Source: Erythrobacter longus
GTDB taxonomy: Bacteria > Pseudomonadota > Alphaproteobacteria > Sphingomonadales > Sphingomonadaceae
Reading direction: 5' to 3'
DNA length: 64,000 bases
Assembly (NCBI RefSeq): GCF_000715015.1
Contig: NZ_JMIW01000007.1
Coordinates: 186,001-250,000, forward strand
Made by a program: the position numbers and the translations under genes. Positions 38,621 to 47,801 of the stretch are shown here, in pieces. Numbering within the stretch: position 1 is the stretch's first letter; each line of letters begins with the position of its first letter. The notes below the pieces were generated by a model. That model was not told where the DNA came from and made no database searches. It saw only the letters and a list, made by a program, of their open reading frames with translations.

Positions 38621-40570
38621 CTATCCCATTTTCTTGAGGAGCCAGGAAAACTGTCCCCCGCCACGCGAGGCCAGCCCCTGTATCACCAATTGTTCGGTTG
38701 CGTGAGGGTATCCCTCACCATCGACCCAAATGCTGTCATCGCGGGTGAGTTTGATGTCTTCGCCGCCGCCAATTGCTCCGGGTGCATCACCGCGCAGGCG
38801 CAGCTGCCAAAGCTTGCCGTCAGGGGTGAGGAGGCTTGCGCCCATGCCGTCCTCTGAAAGATGGGCCTCAACCCCTTTGCCAAGGTGGAACCGGATCGCG
38901 AAACCCACTTTGCCGCGTTTGCCTTTGCGCGAGGCGGGCACAAGGATGTCCTCGCCCACGATCTCATTGCCATCATTGGCGACTGTAAGAATGCGCTCAT
39001 GAATAAGGCCAAAGCGCGCCGCATAACCATCGTGGCTTGCCTCGATACGCGTGCCTTCGCGGCGCTGAGATCCCGACCCGCGCCCGATAATGCGCCGTTC
39101 AACCTCGACCGTCTCCGCGCCCCTACCAAGCTTGCCGTGAAGCAAAACGGCGGTCGAGTTTGCATCATCAAGGACGAGAGTGGAGTGCGCAGCGGTTGCC
39201 CGAAGCCCCTGCCCGATATGCGCCGGCACCAGCCCGCCTGCGAGCGCTGCACCGCCGCAATTGACGATCAGGCGCGATGTGCCATCAGACATTTCAAACG
39301 CGAGGGTCGAGGCACAGCCGCATCTTGTATGGCGTGCACGCGGCGGTGGCCCTGCATCAAATTGCACTGTGGTCTGTGCTGCGCGCACACGTTGATAGCC
39401 CCAGTGCTTGGGCTCATTCAAAGGCCGCGTTCGTACACCGCTTGCCGCAATAAGAGCCGACACTTGATCGGCCGAAATCGCGCCTTGCCCCTGCCAATTG
39501 CCAAGCGCACCGTCGCCATGGCGCAAAGCCAAAAGCGGTGGCACCAAAAGCTCGCGCATCACCAGAAGCGCTTCTGGTGGATCGCGGTCCACAGCCTCGT
39601 AACACGCAGCAAGATCGGTCAGCACCTGGATCGCGTCCATCTGTGCCCGCGGACACCGGCCAAGCCCGCCGCCATCTTCGGCAACCAGCTCGCCCAGCGC
39701 TTTGATAAGGCCCGCCTCGCCATAAAGCCTGCGTGGGCGTCCATCGGGAAGAAGCAGGCCAGCCGCAGTAACCGCCGCCCATCCGGCAACCTGTCCAAGA
39801 CCCGCCCCACTGCGCAGCGCCTTGCGATCAAGCCAGCTTGCCGTGTCTTCTATCGCGTCCAGCAAGCGCGGGCGAAGATCGCCGCTCATCACCAAGGGCG
39901 CATGGGTGAGCCAGGCGATCAACCTCAGGCCCGCGTTTTCGACATCCCAGGCCGCGCTTTTAACAGATGGCTTGGGACGCGCTTCATGCGCATCAAGCCA
40001 GCCCTTCGTGATCCGTTCAGCAACGCCTGTGCAATCGCTGCTGGGACCACAAGCGGCAAGATCGGCCAACCACGAGAAGGAATGCAAAGTGCGCTCAAGC
40101 CCGGGCGCAAGCCGCGTTCCAGCGGCAAAATCAAGCGTGCCAATGGGCTGCTTGACCCCGTGCACCTGAAAATGGCCAGCCCTAAGCGCAATACCCGAGG
40201 CGCGATTGCCGCAAATCGGGCTGTCGACTGTTGCCAAAAGCCGCTTTGCCGATGGCCGGCGAAAGGGCGATGCGAGCGTGTGACCGGGCACGCCCATCCG
40301 ATATGCGAGGCGGATTAACGCCTCTCCCGGCTTTGCGCGCGGCGCAATGACATCGCTAAGCGCTAATGCACGCGAATTGTCGATCGGTTCGGCAGGAAAG
40401 GCCGGGCGGTCATCTGCCGGGGCATTGGCCAGCGCGCTCGGCGCCTCTTCGCGCAAAGGCTCGGCCTCTTGCCCAAGCTTAAGCGCGCCCCCTTCGTCAG
40501 CCATGCGCCCTTCGGCAACGTCAAATTCGGCAAGGCTTGCTGACTTTTGGTCGCTAAAAAGCGTATCCAT
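38621..40570 (-). CDS. Heparinase II/III family protein
   Basis: The protein has 649 residues. The N-terminal half is an alpha-helical toroid (for example SFSWLADLAACG and ENAGLRLIAWLTHAPLV). The C-terminal half has the heparinase II/III beta-sheet domain with AHSTLVLDDANSTAVL and RIEASHDGYAARFGLIHERIL. No signal peptide is visible, odd for a polysaccharide lyase; related alphaproteobacterial genes beside rpe/purH are common and of unknown substrate. Its ATG overlaps the rpe stop (TGATG); a TTG one codon upstream is also open. Confidence 0.88.
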   Translation of the reverse strand: MDTLFSDQKSASLAEFDVAEGRMADEGGALKLGQEAEPLREEAPSALANAPADDRPAFPAEPIDNSRALALSDVIAPRAKPGEALIRLAYRMGVPGHTLASPFRRPSAKRLLATVDSPICGNRASGIALRAGHFQVHGVKQPIGTLDFAAGTRLAPGLERTLHSFSWLADLAACGPSSDCTGVAERITKGWLDAHEARPKPSVKSAAWDVENAGLRLIAWLTHAPLVMSGDLRPRLLDAIEDTASWLDRKALRSGAGLGQVAGWAAVTAAGLLLPDGRPRRLYGEAGLIKALGELVAEDGGGLGRCPRAQMDAIQVLTDLAACYEAVDRDPPEALLVMRELLVPPLLALRHGDGALGNWQGQGAISADQVSALIAASGVRTRPLNEPKHWGYQRVRAAQTTVQFDAGPPPRARHTRCGCASTLAFEMSDGTSRLIVNCGGAALAGGLVPAHIGQGLRATAAHSTLVLDDANSTAVLLHGKLGRGAETVEVERRIIGRGSGSQRREGTRIEASHDGYAARFGLIHERILTVANDGNEIVGEDILVPASRKGKRGKVGFAIRFHLGKGVEAHLSEDGMGASLLTPDGKLWQLRLRGDAPGAIGGGEDIKLTRDDSIWVDGEGYPHATEQLVIQGLASRGGGQFSWLLKKMG

Positions 40571-41232
40571 CAATTCCCCCCTTTAAGCGCCTTGATGTTG
40601 GCTGCGTATTGGTTCGGACCACCCTTGAAGGTTGCCGAACCCGCCACCAGCACATCCGCGCCCGCCTCCACACACAACTTCGCCGTTTCCGCGTTGACGC
40701 CGCCGTCAACTTCGAGCCGAATGTCGCGGCCTGATGCGTCGATCATCGCGCGAATGCGGGCGATTTTTGCGAGCTGCGAATGGATGAAACTCTGCCCGCC
40801 AAATCCGGGATTGACGCTCATCACGAGGATGAGATCCACCAAGTCCATCAGATTATCGAGCACTTCGACAGGCGTGCCCGGATTAAGCACGACGCCCGCT
40901 TTCTTGCCCAGCCTTGATATCGCCTGAAGCGTGCGGTGCACATGCGGCCCTGCTTCGGGGTGGACGGTGATGATATCCGCGCCCGCTTGCGCAAAGGCCT
41001 CAATATACGGGTCAACCGGTGCAATCATCAGATGCACATCGAAAACCTTGCCGGTATGCGGGCGAAGCGCCTTTACGACATCCGGGCCAATTGTAATGTT
41101 AGGGACATAATGGCCGTCCATCACATCGATATGGATCCAGTCCGCACCCGCTTGATCGATTAGGCGCACCTCTTCGCCGAGCTTGGCAAAGTCAGCCGAT
41201 AGAATACTGGGTGAAATGAGCGGTGCTGGCAT
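40570..41232 (-). CDS. rpe: Ribulose-phosphate 3-epimerase
   Basis: The protein has 220 residues from [19 protein letters not shown]. The TIM-barrel motifs [30 protein letters not shown] and [12 protein letters not shown] carry the metal-binding His/Asp residues. It interconverts ribulose-5-phosphate and xylulose-5-phosphate in the pentose phosphate pathway, supplying ribose for purines (compare purH in the same operon). An upstream frame to 41346 lacks family similarity. Confidence 0.96.
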   Translation of the reverse strand: MPAPLISPSILSADFAKLGEEVRLIDQAGADWIHIDVMDGHYVPNITIGPDVVKALRPHTGKVFDVHLMIAPVDPYIEAFAQAGADIITVHPEAGPHVHRTLQAISRLGKKAGVVLNPGTPVEVLDNLMDLVDLILVMSVNPGFGGQSFIHSQLAKIARIRAMIDASGRDIRLEVDGGVNAETAKLCVEAGADVLVAGSATFKGGPNQYAANIKALKGGN

Positions 41233-41494
41233 AGGTCGCGCTTTCAAAAGCCGGGCCAATAAGGGTGATCGCGTTAATTTGGTTAAAGTGGGCCTTACCC
41301 TGCGCGCGAATCGGGCGGCAAGCAGGCCCTTAACCTTTTCCCCCACCCTTTTTACGAGAAGAAACAGGCGTTAACCTCGCAATTCAGCGACAATTCAGCA
41401 CCGGGACGACATAGGGGCAGTGTATTGTGAGCTTTCAAGTGTGATACTTGCAGGCGCAGAGCCCGGTTTTTACTGGGATAAGGGACATGATTTG

Positions 41495-42022
41495 ATGACT
41501 AGACTTAAGAGCATTGCAGCCTTGGGCGGCGCTGCCATTTTGGCAGGATTGGGCACAGTTGCGCCTGGCGTTCCCGCTATGGCTCAGGCATCGTCCTCTA
41601 ACGATTATCGCAATACCATTTCCAACAATATGCGTTCCTGCGCGCCAGGCGGCGGCCCTGCTGTTCGTGTGACCATCAACGGCATCAAAGAGGCTAGCGG
41701 TAAGGTCCGCGCGCAAGTCTACAACGCAACAAGCGGTGAATGGCTTGAAAGCGGGAAGTGGCTTAACCGGGTGGAGCTGCCTGCAAGGCGCGGCCGGATG
41801 ACCATTTGTCTGCCCGTTCCCAAAAGCGGCAATTACGCCGTTGCCGTGCGGCACGATGTTAACGGCAATGGCGAAACCGATATCCGAACCGATGGCGGTG
41901 CGATGTCGAATGATCCGTCGATCAACATTTTCAACCTTGGCAAGCCGGGCGTTGACAAGACCCGTTTCAATGTCGGCAACGGTGTCACAGCCATCTCGAT
42001 CACGATGAAGTATTTCGCCTAA
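41495..42022 (+). CDS. DUF2141 domain exported protein
   Basis: The protein has 175 residues from MTRLKSIAALGG, with GGGAC upstream. A signal peptide ends near AMAQA. The DUF2141 beta-sandwich shows VRVTINGIKEASGKVRAQVYN, then PKSGNYAVAVRHDVNGNGETDIRTDG with a Ca-binding-like D-N-G-N-G-E-T-D loop, ending ISITMKYF. Function of the family is unknown. It is divergent from rpe and its last 4 bases overlap the next gene's end. Confidence 0.85.
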   Translation: MTRLKSIAALGGAAILAGLGTVAPGVPAMAQASSSNDYRNTISNNMRSCAPGGGPAVRVTINGIKEASGKVRAQVYNATSGEWLESGKWLNRVELPARRGRMTICLPVPKSGNYAVAVRHDVNGNGETDIRTDGGAMSNDPSINIFNLGKPGVDKTRFNVGNGVTAISITMKYFA

Positions 42023-42930
42023 GGCTTTGTGTTCTTGCGGTGCTTTCTAAGCGCCCAAAGCACGCTTGGCGCGGCCAATAATGGCATCTTTTCGCGCAGC
42101 GGCGTCACTTCGACCGGCATTCCGGTGTGCCGCTCAATCTTCCACGCTGCGTATCGCGCTGCCCCTTCGAACGTTGTGCTCGCTTTGATCAGGCGGGTCA
42201 CATTCAGTGGCTTGCCCATGCGTTGACGCCGCTTCCACCAGCTGAGCGTGGCTGTGCGCTCCCTTGCGGTAAGGCTTGGCGTGATGCGCGCACCATTGAC
42301 TGTGTGAACGACCCCGGCCGCCTCAAGCGCGAGCGGCAAAAGCCCCGCAAAATCTTCTTGATTGACGCTGAGAATATCGTTTTCGCGGCCTGCCTTTTCG
42401 ACCCGGAGCTCTGCCTTGTAAGTCGCCCGGAAAAGCGCGCGCCAATAATCCTGCGCCGTGCCAGATCGGGGGCCAAGCGCCACCGCTAGACGCGCAGCTG
42501 TTTGCGCAGCAGCGCCAATCGCTGCGACCACGCCCTTTCGCGCGGTCTCATCGGCCTGCCAGACCAGAGCGCTGGGCTGAACAAAGCGCGCCCAGATCGT
42601 TGTATCAAGCAGTTCGCCGCCAGCAGCTTTCGTAAAGGTCGAAAGCGACATGGTGGCTATTTTCACGCGCAATACTGTACCATCTGCCGCTTCGCGCTCT
42701 TGATAGCTGACGCGGGGCCATATTTTTTCACGCTGCTCACCGGGCAGCAGAATGTAGAAATCGAGCACCCCGTCGAGTGACTTTGTGCGCAGGTTTGACC
42801 CGTAAAACAGCACCGCCACAGCGCCTGCCTCTTTAGCCAAGCTGGCGGCGAAGAGCGCGACTGCAGGATCAACCTCGGCGTTAAGGCGCGCTTCGATCCG
42901 GTCGCTTAAAGTAGAAGAATTGCTTGCCAT
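42019..42930 (-). CDS. Tam41-like nucleotidyltransferase (putative phosphatidate cytidylyltransferase)
   Basis: The protein has 303 residues. AVLFYGSNLRTKSLDGVLDFYILL has the GS plus LDF arrangement of a minimal nucleotidyltransferase and matches the YGSG...LDF motif of mitochondrial Tam41, which makes CDP-diacylglycerol. Downstream the order of blocks also fits Tam41: GGELLDTTIWARFVQPSALVW resembles the conserved DLLxWxxLYxAGRLxKPV region. This is recognition by eye, without alignment. It lies 21 bases downstream of a lipid kinase, a fitting partner since the kinase could supply phosphatidate. Confidence 0.6.
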   Translation of the reverse strand: MASNSSTLSDRIEARLNAEVDPAVALFAASLAKEAGAVAVLFYGSNLRTKSLDGVLDFYILLPGEQREKIWPRVSYQEREAADGTVLRVKIATMSLSTFTKAAGGELLDTTIWARFVQPSALVWQADETARKGVVAAIGAAAQTAARLAVALGPRSGTAQDYWRALFRATYKAELRVEKAGRENDILSVNQEDFAGLLPLALEAAGVVHTVNGARITPSLTARERTATLSWWKRRQRMGKPLNVTRLIKASTTFEGAARYAAWKIERHTGMPVEVTPLREKMPLLAAPSVLWALRKHRKNTKP

Positions 42931-42951
42931 AAAAGGCCCAAAACGAAGCGC

Positions 42952-44007
42952 TCAGGGCGCTACAAATTCAAGTTCCGGCCCCTGACCAATGCGATATTCG
43001 CCCGGAGGGAAGGCCTCGCCATCAAGGATGAATGATTCCTCGATGCGTAATGAGAATTGCGGCGTTGCGATCTGGTGAAAGCCTTTTTCCCGAATGCCTT
43101 CAGGGGTCTGGCCGCGGATCATCTTGAACAAAGTGAACGCGGATTTGCGCGAAATCTGATCAGTGGCGGCCAGTTTCAAACCTTCGCGCAGCTTTCCAAA
43201 AGGCTTCAAACCTGCAGGCACTTTTTCAAGCGTCGAGGCCAAAAGAAGTTGCCGGAATTCCGGGTCGCCAACGCCTGAATGCACCATCGGTACATCTTTA
43301 ACGCCAAGCCCGATGGACATCTTCGACCCGCGCCGCCAGGCGTTCTCACGCGAGGCAAAAAGCCACTGCGACACCCCCATAAGCGTTGCGACCGCCACAG
43401 CCATCGAATTGAACGCGCCGATCTTATGGGCCTTTTGCCCCGCAGTGGTTGCTGTCGTAAACGCGCCTGCGCCAAGGAAAAACCCGAGCGCGCGCGCATC
43501 AGGACTGCCGCCGATGGGTGTGATTTCAATCGGGCGGCGCTGAACCCGGCTGCCCTCGTCAAAGGCATCGATCGCCTCTTGCAGCGACCAACCTTTTGGA
43601 ACGCCAAGGTCAACGGTGAGCGCGTTGGTTTTACCTTTCGGCAGAACGGCCAATGCAGGCCATTTGTCGCCGAAAATAGCTGCCCCGCTGGTCAGCACAT
43701 CGCGCACTGTCCCATCACCGCCATTAATGACAAGAAGATCAATGCCTTGGCGTGCAAATTTGGCCAGAGCTTCTGGCAATTGCGCGCGGTCACCCGGCTT
43801 TGCGATAAAGACCTGGGGCGACATGCCGCAATCAAAATCAGCGCCCTTATTGCCGTGGCTGCGCGGGTTGTAGATGACGCCCACACGCGGCGCCTCGCCA
43901 ATATTTCGCTCAGGGCCACTTTCGCGCGCAGGGCCACCTTCCACCCGGTCAAGCGCCGGAGCTGTGCCCTTGGGAAGGCTGGAAAACTGAAAAATGCGCG
44001 ATGCCAT
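42952..44007 (-). CDS. Diacylglycerol / lipid kinase family protein
   Basis: The protein has 351 residues from MASRIFQFSSLPKG; an alternative start at 44043 adds 12 residues. The catalytic domain has VGVIYNPRSHGNKGAD, the nucleotide loop VINGGDGTVRDVLTSG and LAVLPKGKTNALTVDLG. The C-terminal domain ends SFILDGEAFPPGEYRI, matching the DGE motif of DgkB/YegS kinases. It phosphorylates a lipid alcohol such as diacylglycerol. It is upstream of, and probably cotranscribed with, the Tam41-like gene. Confidence 0.88.
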   Translation of the reverse strand: MASRIFQFSSLPKGTAPALDRVEGGPARESGPERNIGEAPRVGVIYNPRSHGNKGADFDCGMSPQVFIAKPGDRAQLPEALAKFARQGIDLLVINGGDGTVRDVLTSGAAIFGDKWPALAVLPKGKTNALTVDLGVPKGWSLQEAIDAFDEGSRVQRRPIEITPIGGSPDARALGFFLGAGAFTTATTAGQKAHKIGAFNSMAVAVATLMGVSQWLFASRENAWRRGSKMSIGLGVKDVPMVHSGVGDPEFRQLLLASTLEKVPAGLKPFGKLREGLKLAATDQISRKSAFTLFKMIRGQTPEGIREKGFHQIATPQFSLRIEESFILDGEAFPPGEYRIGQGPELEFVAP

Positions 44008-44207
44008 GTCCACCCTATAGGTATTTGCGAAGGACAATGCCACTCCCGCGTTGCAACACCCGATCGCCTTGTCTCAAACTCGCAACACATACGCGGTCAT
44101 GAAAAAGCCCAATGTTACAGTGCCCCCAGATAAGAATTGCGGCTCAGGCTTTGACCCAAATGCTTTCCTTTGATTAAAACAGACAGGCAATTGTTAGGGG
44201 GGACCAA

Positions 44208-46268
44208 ATGGACAGAGAAGTAAAAGAGAGCCTTAGCCAGCTTGAAGCGATGCAAAACAATGGCTGGGCTGATCACGCGCGCAAACAGCTGAAGCGCAAG
44301 AGCGCCGCTTCTCGCTTGCTCAAGGGTGTGGCGCAAGAACAGATGGATGCTGTCCTGAGGCAAACCGACCCGGAGAGATCAGGCGACGCCTTCCCTGCTT
44401 TTGACGATGACGTCTTTATCGCAGAAGCGGTCATTCGCACCGAAAATCGCCCACCTTTGATCGTGCGCGGCGGCGCGGTTGAGGTGGAAGACGCCGATTT
44501 GCCGCAAAGCGATTTTGGCCCGGACATCGTCGCCAAAATCCGCAAGTCCGAAGCGTGGCTCCCGTCAGTGGGGCGGATCGAATTTCGCAATCATGATATG
44601 GACTGGGGCGGCACTGGCTGGATCATCGGTGAGGACGAGAAAAAGCCCGGACACCTTCTGGTTGCGACCAATCGCCATGTTGCCAAAATCGTCGCCCGGC
44701 GCAGTCACCGTGGCGGCGGAGTGTATCTTTTTTCCCCCTTTGGCGGGATCAGATACGGATCACAAATTGACTTTAACGAGGAATTGGGCGCCCGCGCGCA
44801 AGAAGCCTTGGCAGCAAAGATCGTGACCTACACCTACCTTGCCTCTGATGCGGCATCAGATGTGGCGATTGGCCGGATCGAGATGCCCGACGATTGGCCA
44901 GAGGACCGAGCGATCAAGCCCCTTCCCCTCGCGGAAAAGCCGGTTGAAGATGACGAACCCATCGCCGTCATCGGATACCCTGCACGAGACACCCGCGTAC
45001 CGCAAAGCGTTGCGCATATGGAGCGGTATTTCGAAGGGATTTACGACGTCAAACGCTATTCCCCCGGCTTGGCGATGAGCGGCGGCGAAGGCGACCGGAT
45101 GCGATATGATGCAACAACGACGGGCGGCTCTTCGGGAAGCCCCGTTTTCAGCCTCGATCAACAAGCGGTCGTTGGCCTCCATTTCCAAGGCATATTCGGA
45201 CGGCACAATTCAGCCGTTAAGGTGCAGACGCTTAAAGACATTCTTGCAGGCAAGGTAACGAGCGTCCTCTTAGGCGATCTGCCGAACCGCAATATACCCG
45301 AAGGCTTGACCGAGCTTGCCGACAAAGAGCGCGCGGCGGAATATTTTGAGGGGCGCGGGGGGTATGATGCAGATTTCCTTGGTGAAAAGGTGCCATGGCC
45401 CGCCTTGCCCGAAGGTGCGTTCGATCTGGCAACCCCTAGCGATGCAACGCCCGAGCGCCCCCATGAACTGCGGTATCAGCATTTCGGAGTGCAATATTGC
45501 GCCTCTCGCAAAAGCCCGGTTGTGACCGCGGTCAATATCGACGGAGCGCGCTCGCGCAGGCTCAAACGCACGCGCGACCGGTGGTATTTCGACATGCGCA
45601 TCCCGCGCGAGATTCAGATCGGTCAGGATGATTATTCCAATGTCGCGTGCGACCGCGGCCATCTGGTGAAGCGCGAAGACCCCAACTGGGGCGACGCGCA
45701 GACGGTCGAACGGGCCAATTTCGACACTTTCCACTACCCCAATGCCAGCCCGCAGCATTTGGGATTGAACCGCAGCCAGTCGCAGTGGCGCGGGCTTGAA
45801 GATTACATTCTGGGAAGCGCACGCACCCACGATTTCAAAGCCAGCGTTTTCACTGGCCCCATCCTTGATGGCAATGTGGTCGAAGAAGAGGGCGTCACCA
45901 TCCCGCTCGAATTTTGGAAGGTCGTGGTGATGATGACTGCTGATGATGAGGGCGCTGATGGTGGCGCTGATGGGGCAGAAGGATCAGCGATGCGCCTTCA
46001 CGCAACCGCTTACCTTTTGAGCCAGGGTCAGCTCATCCACACCATGCTGGCCGACCGCGCGCAAAACGAATCGGTCGAGGGTTTTGAGTTTGGCGAATAC
46101 AAGACCTTCCAACTGGCAATTGCCGACCTGGAGGAGGCGACGGGCTTTGACTTTGGCCCGCTGCGCGATGCCGACCCGATGCGCGCTGGCCTTTCTGCGA
46201 TGAAGGAGTTTCCAGCAGGCGCTGCTATGTACAACGCCATCGACGATTTTTCGCAGCTCGTTTTGTGA
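44208..46268 (+). CDS. Trypsin-like serine protease fused to a DNA/RNA non-specific (NUC) endonuclease
   Basis: The protein has 686 residues; GGGGGG precedes the ATG. An N-terminal helical segment (about 1-55, charged, no signal peptide) is followed by a chymotrypsin-fold protease. Its triad is His157 (ATNRHVAK), Asp218 (ASDVAIGR) and Ser309 (GGSSGSPVF). After a linker comes an NUC1-type nuclease with CDRGHLVKREDPNWG (His485 catalytic) and the metal-site Asn521 and Glu531 in LNRSQSQWRGLED. Lack of export signal means both activities act in the cytoplasm. Such protease-nuclease fusions are known among bacterial conflict/immunity effectors; the role here is inferred. It stands alone. Confidence 0.9.
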   Translation: MDREVKESLSQLEAMQNNGWADHARKQLKRKSAASRLLKGVAQEQMDAVLRQTDPERSGDAFPAFDDDVFIAEAVIRTENRPPLIVRGGAVEVEDADLPQSDFGPDIVAKIRKSEAWLPSVGRIEFRNHDMDWGGTGWIIGEDEKKPGHLLVATNRHVAKIVARRSHRGGGVYLFSPFGGIRYGSQIDFNEELGARAQEALAAKIVTYTYLASDAASDVAIGRIEMPDDWPEDRAIKPLPLAEKPVEDDEPIAVIGYPARDTRVPQSVAHMERYFEGIYDVKRYSPGLAMSGGEGDRMRYDATTTGGSSGSPVFSLDQQAVVGLHFQGIFGRHNSAVKVQTLKDILAGKVTSVLLGDLPNRNIPEGLTELADKERAAEYFEGRGGYDADFLGEKVPWPALPEGAFDLATPSDATPERPHELRYQHFGVQYCASRKSPVVTAVNIDGARSRRLKRTRDRWYFDMRIPREIQIGQDDYSNVACDRGHLVKREDPNWGDAQTVERANFDTFHYPNASPQHLGLNRSQSQWRGLEDYILGSARTHDFKASVFTGPILDGNVVEEEGVTIPLEFWKVVVMMTADDEGADGGADGAEGSAMRLHATAYLLSQGQLIHTMLADRAQNESVEGFEFGEYKTFQLAIADLEEATGFDFGPLRDADPMRAGLSAMKEFPAGAAMYNAIDDFSQLVL

Positions 46269-46300
46269 GCCTTCGTTCGAGAACCGCGTCAAGACAGGGA

Positions 46301-46330
46301 AGGGCAGGGCAGGGCAGGGCAGGGCAGGGC
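46301..46330. repeat. Six tandem copies of AGGGC
   Basis: The pentamer AGGGC is repeated six times without change, 32 bases after the stop of the protease-nuclease gene. It lies between that gene and the convergent FNT gene. A slippage-prone simple repeat; no function is indicated. Confidence 0.95.
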
Positions 46331-46374
46331 AGAACCATCACAGATAAGTCGTGAAAAGGTAGGATTGCTTAGCG

Positions 46375-47220
46375 TTACTCTGTGGGTCGCAAACGCATCA
46401 CGGTGTCTTTGAGTTCGTCTCTTACCTGGCCCCAGGCGAGGAGGGCAAAGAGCGCCGTTCCCCCGATCACATTGCCCAGCAGTGTTGGAAAGATATTGCC
46501 AGCAAGCATTGGTCCAAGGGCGTATTGCCCGCTCCATGCGAGCAGGAATATCTCGCAAGATCCGACCACAACATGGGTGAAATCGCCGACCGCGATGACG
46601 TAAGTCATCAAGAACACCAGCCACAGGAAGTTATTGCCTGCGCTAGGCCGCATCCACACGAGCGCGGCGATAAGCAGGCCTGAGGGCATCCCCTTCAACA
46701 TGGATTCCATGAACGACAATCCAGCGACCTTCTCGCTGATTGCCATCATCGCATCCAGCGTCGCCGGTGTAACGACAGGTGTCGCCCAAAACAGCCACGC
46801 CATCGCGGCTGTACCGATAAAATTGGCGGTAAGACTAATGGTCCAGACACGCCCCAGGTTCATAGAATTTTGCGCAGAAGGAACAGCGATTGCAGGAAGC
46901 ACCGGGGTGATCGTGTTCTCCGTGAACAGCTGAAGCCTGCAAAAAATCACGAGGATAAAGCCGATCGTATAGCCAAAGCTTTCAATCGCATGGCCCATCG
47001 CCATGCCGCCCACATCCGCGTGCAACACCGCTTTTACAACAAGCGAGAAGCTAACCAATAGACCAGCCGCAACCGCTGACCAGAACAAGGACGCAGTGGG
47101 GCGCCCCATCTCCTCAATCCCTTCCCGGGCGATCTCAATATAGATTTCCGGAGAGGTTGGCTGTTCACCGCTATCGTGCTCACCTTCGCTCGAAGGTTCG
47201 ATCAGGTCGTCGTTTTCCAT
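46375..47220 (-). CDS. Formate/nitrite transporter (FNT) family channel
   Basis: The protein has 281 residues from MENDDLIEPSSEG; a start at 47337 would add 39 basic residues but would leave only 20 bases to the divergent gene. Six helices carry the FNT pattern: SLFWSAVAAGLLVSF, LFTENTITPVLP and HVVVGSCEIFLLAWSG, with an acidic N-terminal tail. FNT channels pass formate, nitrite, hydrosulfide or lactate. Substrate cannot be read from sequence. Confidence 0.88.
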   Translation of the reverse strand: MENDDLIEPSSEGEHDSGEQPTSPEIYIEIAREGIEEMGRPTASLFWSAVAAGLLVSFSLVVKAVLHADVGGMAMGHAIESFGYTIGFILVIFCRLQLFTENTITPVLPAIAVPSAQNSMNLGRVWTISLTANFIGTAAMAWLFWATPVVTPATLDAMMAISEKVAGLSFMESMLKGMPSGLLIAALVWMRPSAGNNFLWLVFLMTYVIAVGDFTHVVVGSCEIFLLAWSGQYALGPMLAGNIFPTLLGNVIGGTALFALLAWGQVRDELKDTVMRLRPTE

Positions 47221-47357
47221 CCAGCTGTGCTCCAGTGTGTTACTGTCTTCATACGGGCGTGGCCGCTTTGGGTTCCAATTTGCCCTGCGCTTTTGCGCGG
47301 CTTGCCCCCCGCCAAAATTTCTTTGAAACTTCGCCATGCCCAAAGTGTTTGAATTGT

Positions 47358-47645
47358 ATGTCCAGCAGTGAAAACTCATCGAATACACAAAGCGAAACAC
47401 GCACCGACCTTGCCGAAGATCGCACGATCCTTGCCAATGAACGCACATTTGCAGGCTGGATGCGAACAGGGCTTGCGGCGGTGGGGATGGGCCTTGCGTT
47501 CAACGCCGTCTTCACCAAGATCGAACCGGCCTGGGTTGCAAGAGCCATCGCGTCTCTTTTTGTGCTCGTGGGGATCTGCATATTCTACATCGCGCAGAAG
47601 AAATCCTGCGACGTTATCCAGCGGATGGACCCGCACAAGATTTAG
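47358..47645 (+). CDS. DUF202 (YidH-like) membrane protein, cut short by an in-frame amber codon
   Basis: The 95-residue product starts MSSSENSSNTQSETR. LAEDRTILANERTFAGWMRTGLA is the DUF202 signature, followed by two helices (residues 36-50 and about 62-80) and RMDPHKI before TAG at 47643. DUF202 proteins normally have a third C-terminal helix. Here that helix is encoded in the same frame right after the TAG (next entry), so the gene is interrupted, read through, or has a sequencing error. Function unknown. Confidence 0.8.
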   Translation: MSSSENSSNTQSETRTDLAEDRTILANERTFAGWMRTGLAAVGMGLAFNAVFTKIEPAWVARAIASLFVLVGICIFYIAQKKSCDVIQRMDPHKI

Positions 47646-47735
47646 CCTATTCAAACGATCAACGTAAAACTTGTGGCAGGCTTGATGGGCGCCGCCTCGA
47701 CCCTGCTTTTGCTGGCGATCTGGTTTTTGATGTGA
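47646..47735 (+). pseudogene. In-frame third transmembrane helix of DUF202 after the amber stop
   Basis: Translating on from the TAG in the same frame gives PIQTINVKLVAGLMGAASTL and then LLLAIWFLM before TGA at 47733. This is the expected last helix of the family and is conserved enough to look functional. A restart at GTG 47673 would give only 20 residues. Confidence 0.6.
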
Positions 47736-47801
47736 AACGCTGGACGGATCAACCACCGCGCGTGGCGGCATTCCTGATACCGAGCCGGGAACTTGCACGG
47801 T

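Noticed and set aside
37190..38857. Long plus-strand frame of 555 codons opposite purH
   Set aside because: It is antisense to a secure gene, lacks any family pattern and is explained by codon bias of the minus strand.
38861..40318. Plus-strand frame of 485 codons opposite the heparinase-like gene
   Set aside because: Antisense shadow, rich in Arg/Ala/Pro with no recognisable domain.
46301..46330. Possible CRISPR-like repeat
   Set aside because: It is a continuous 5-bp microsatellite without spacers.
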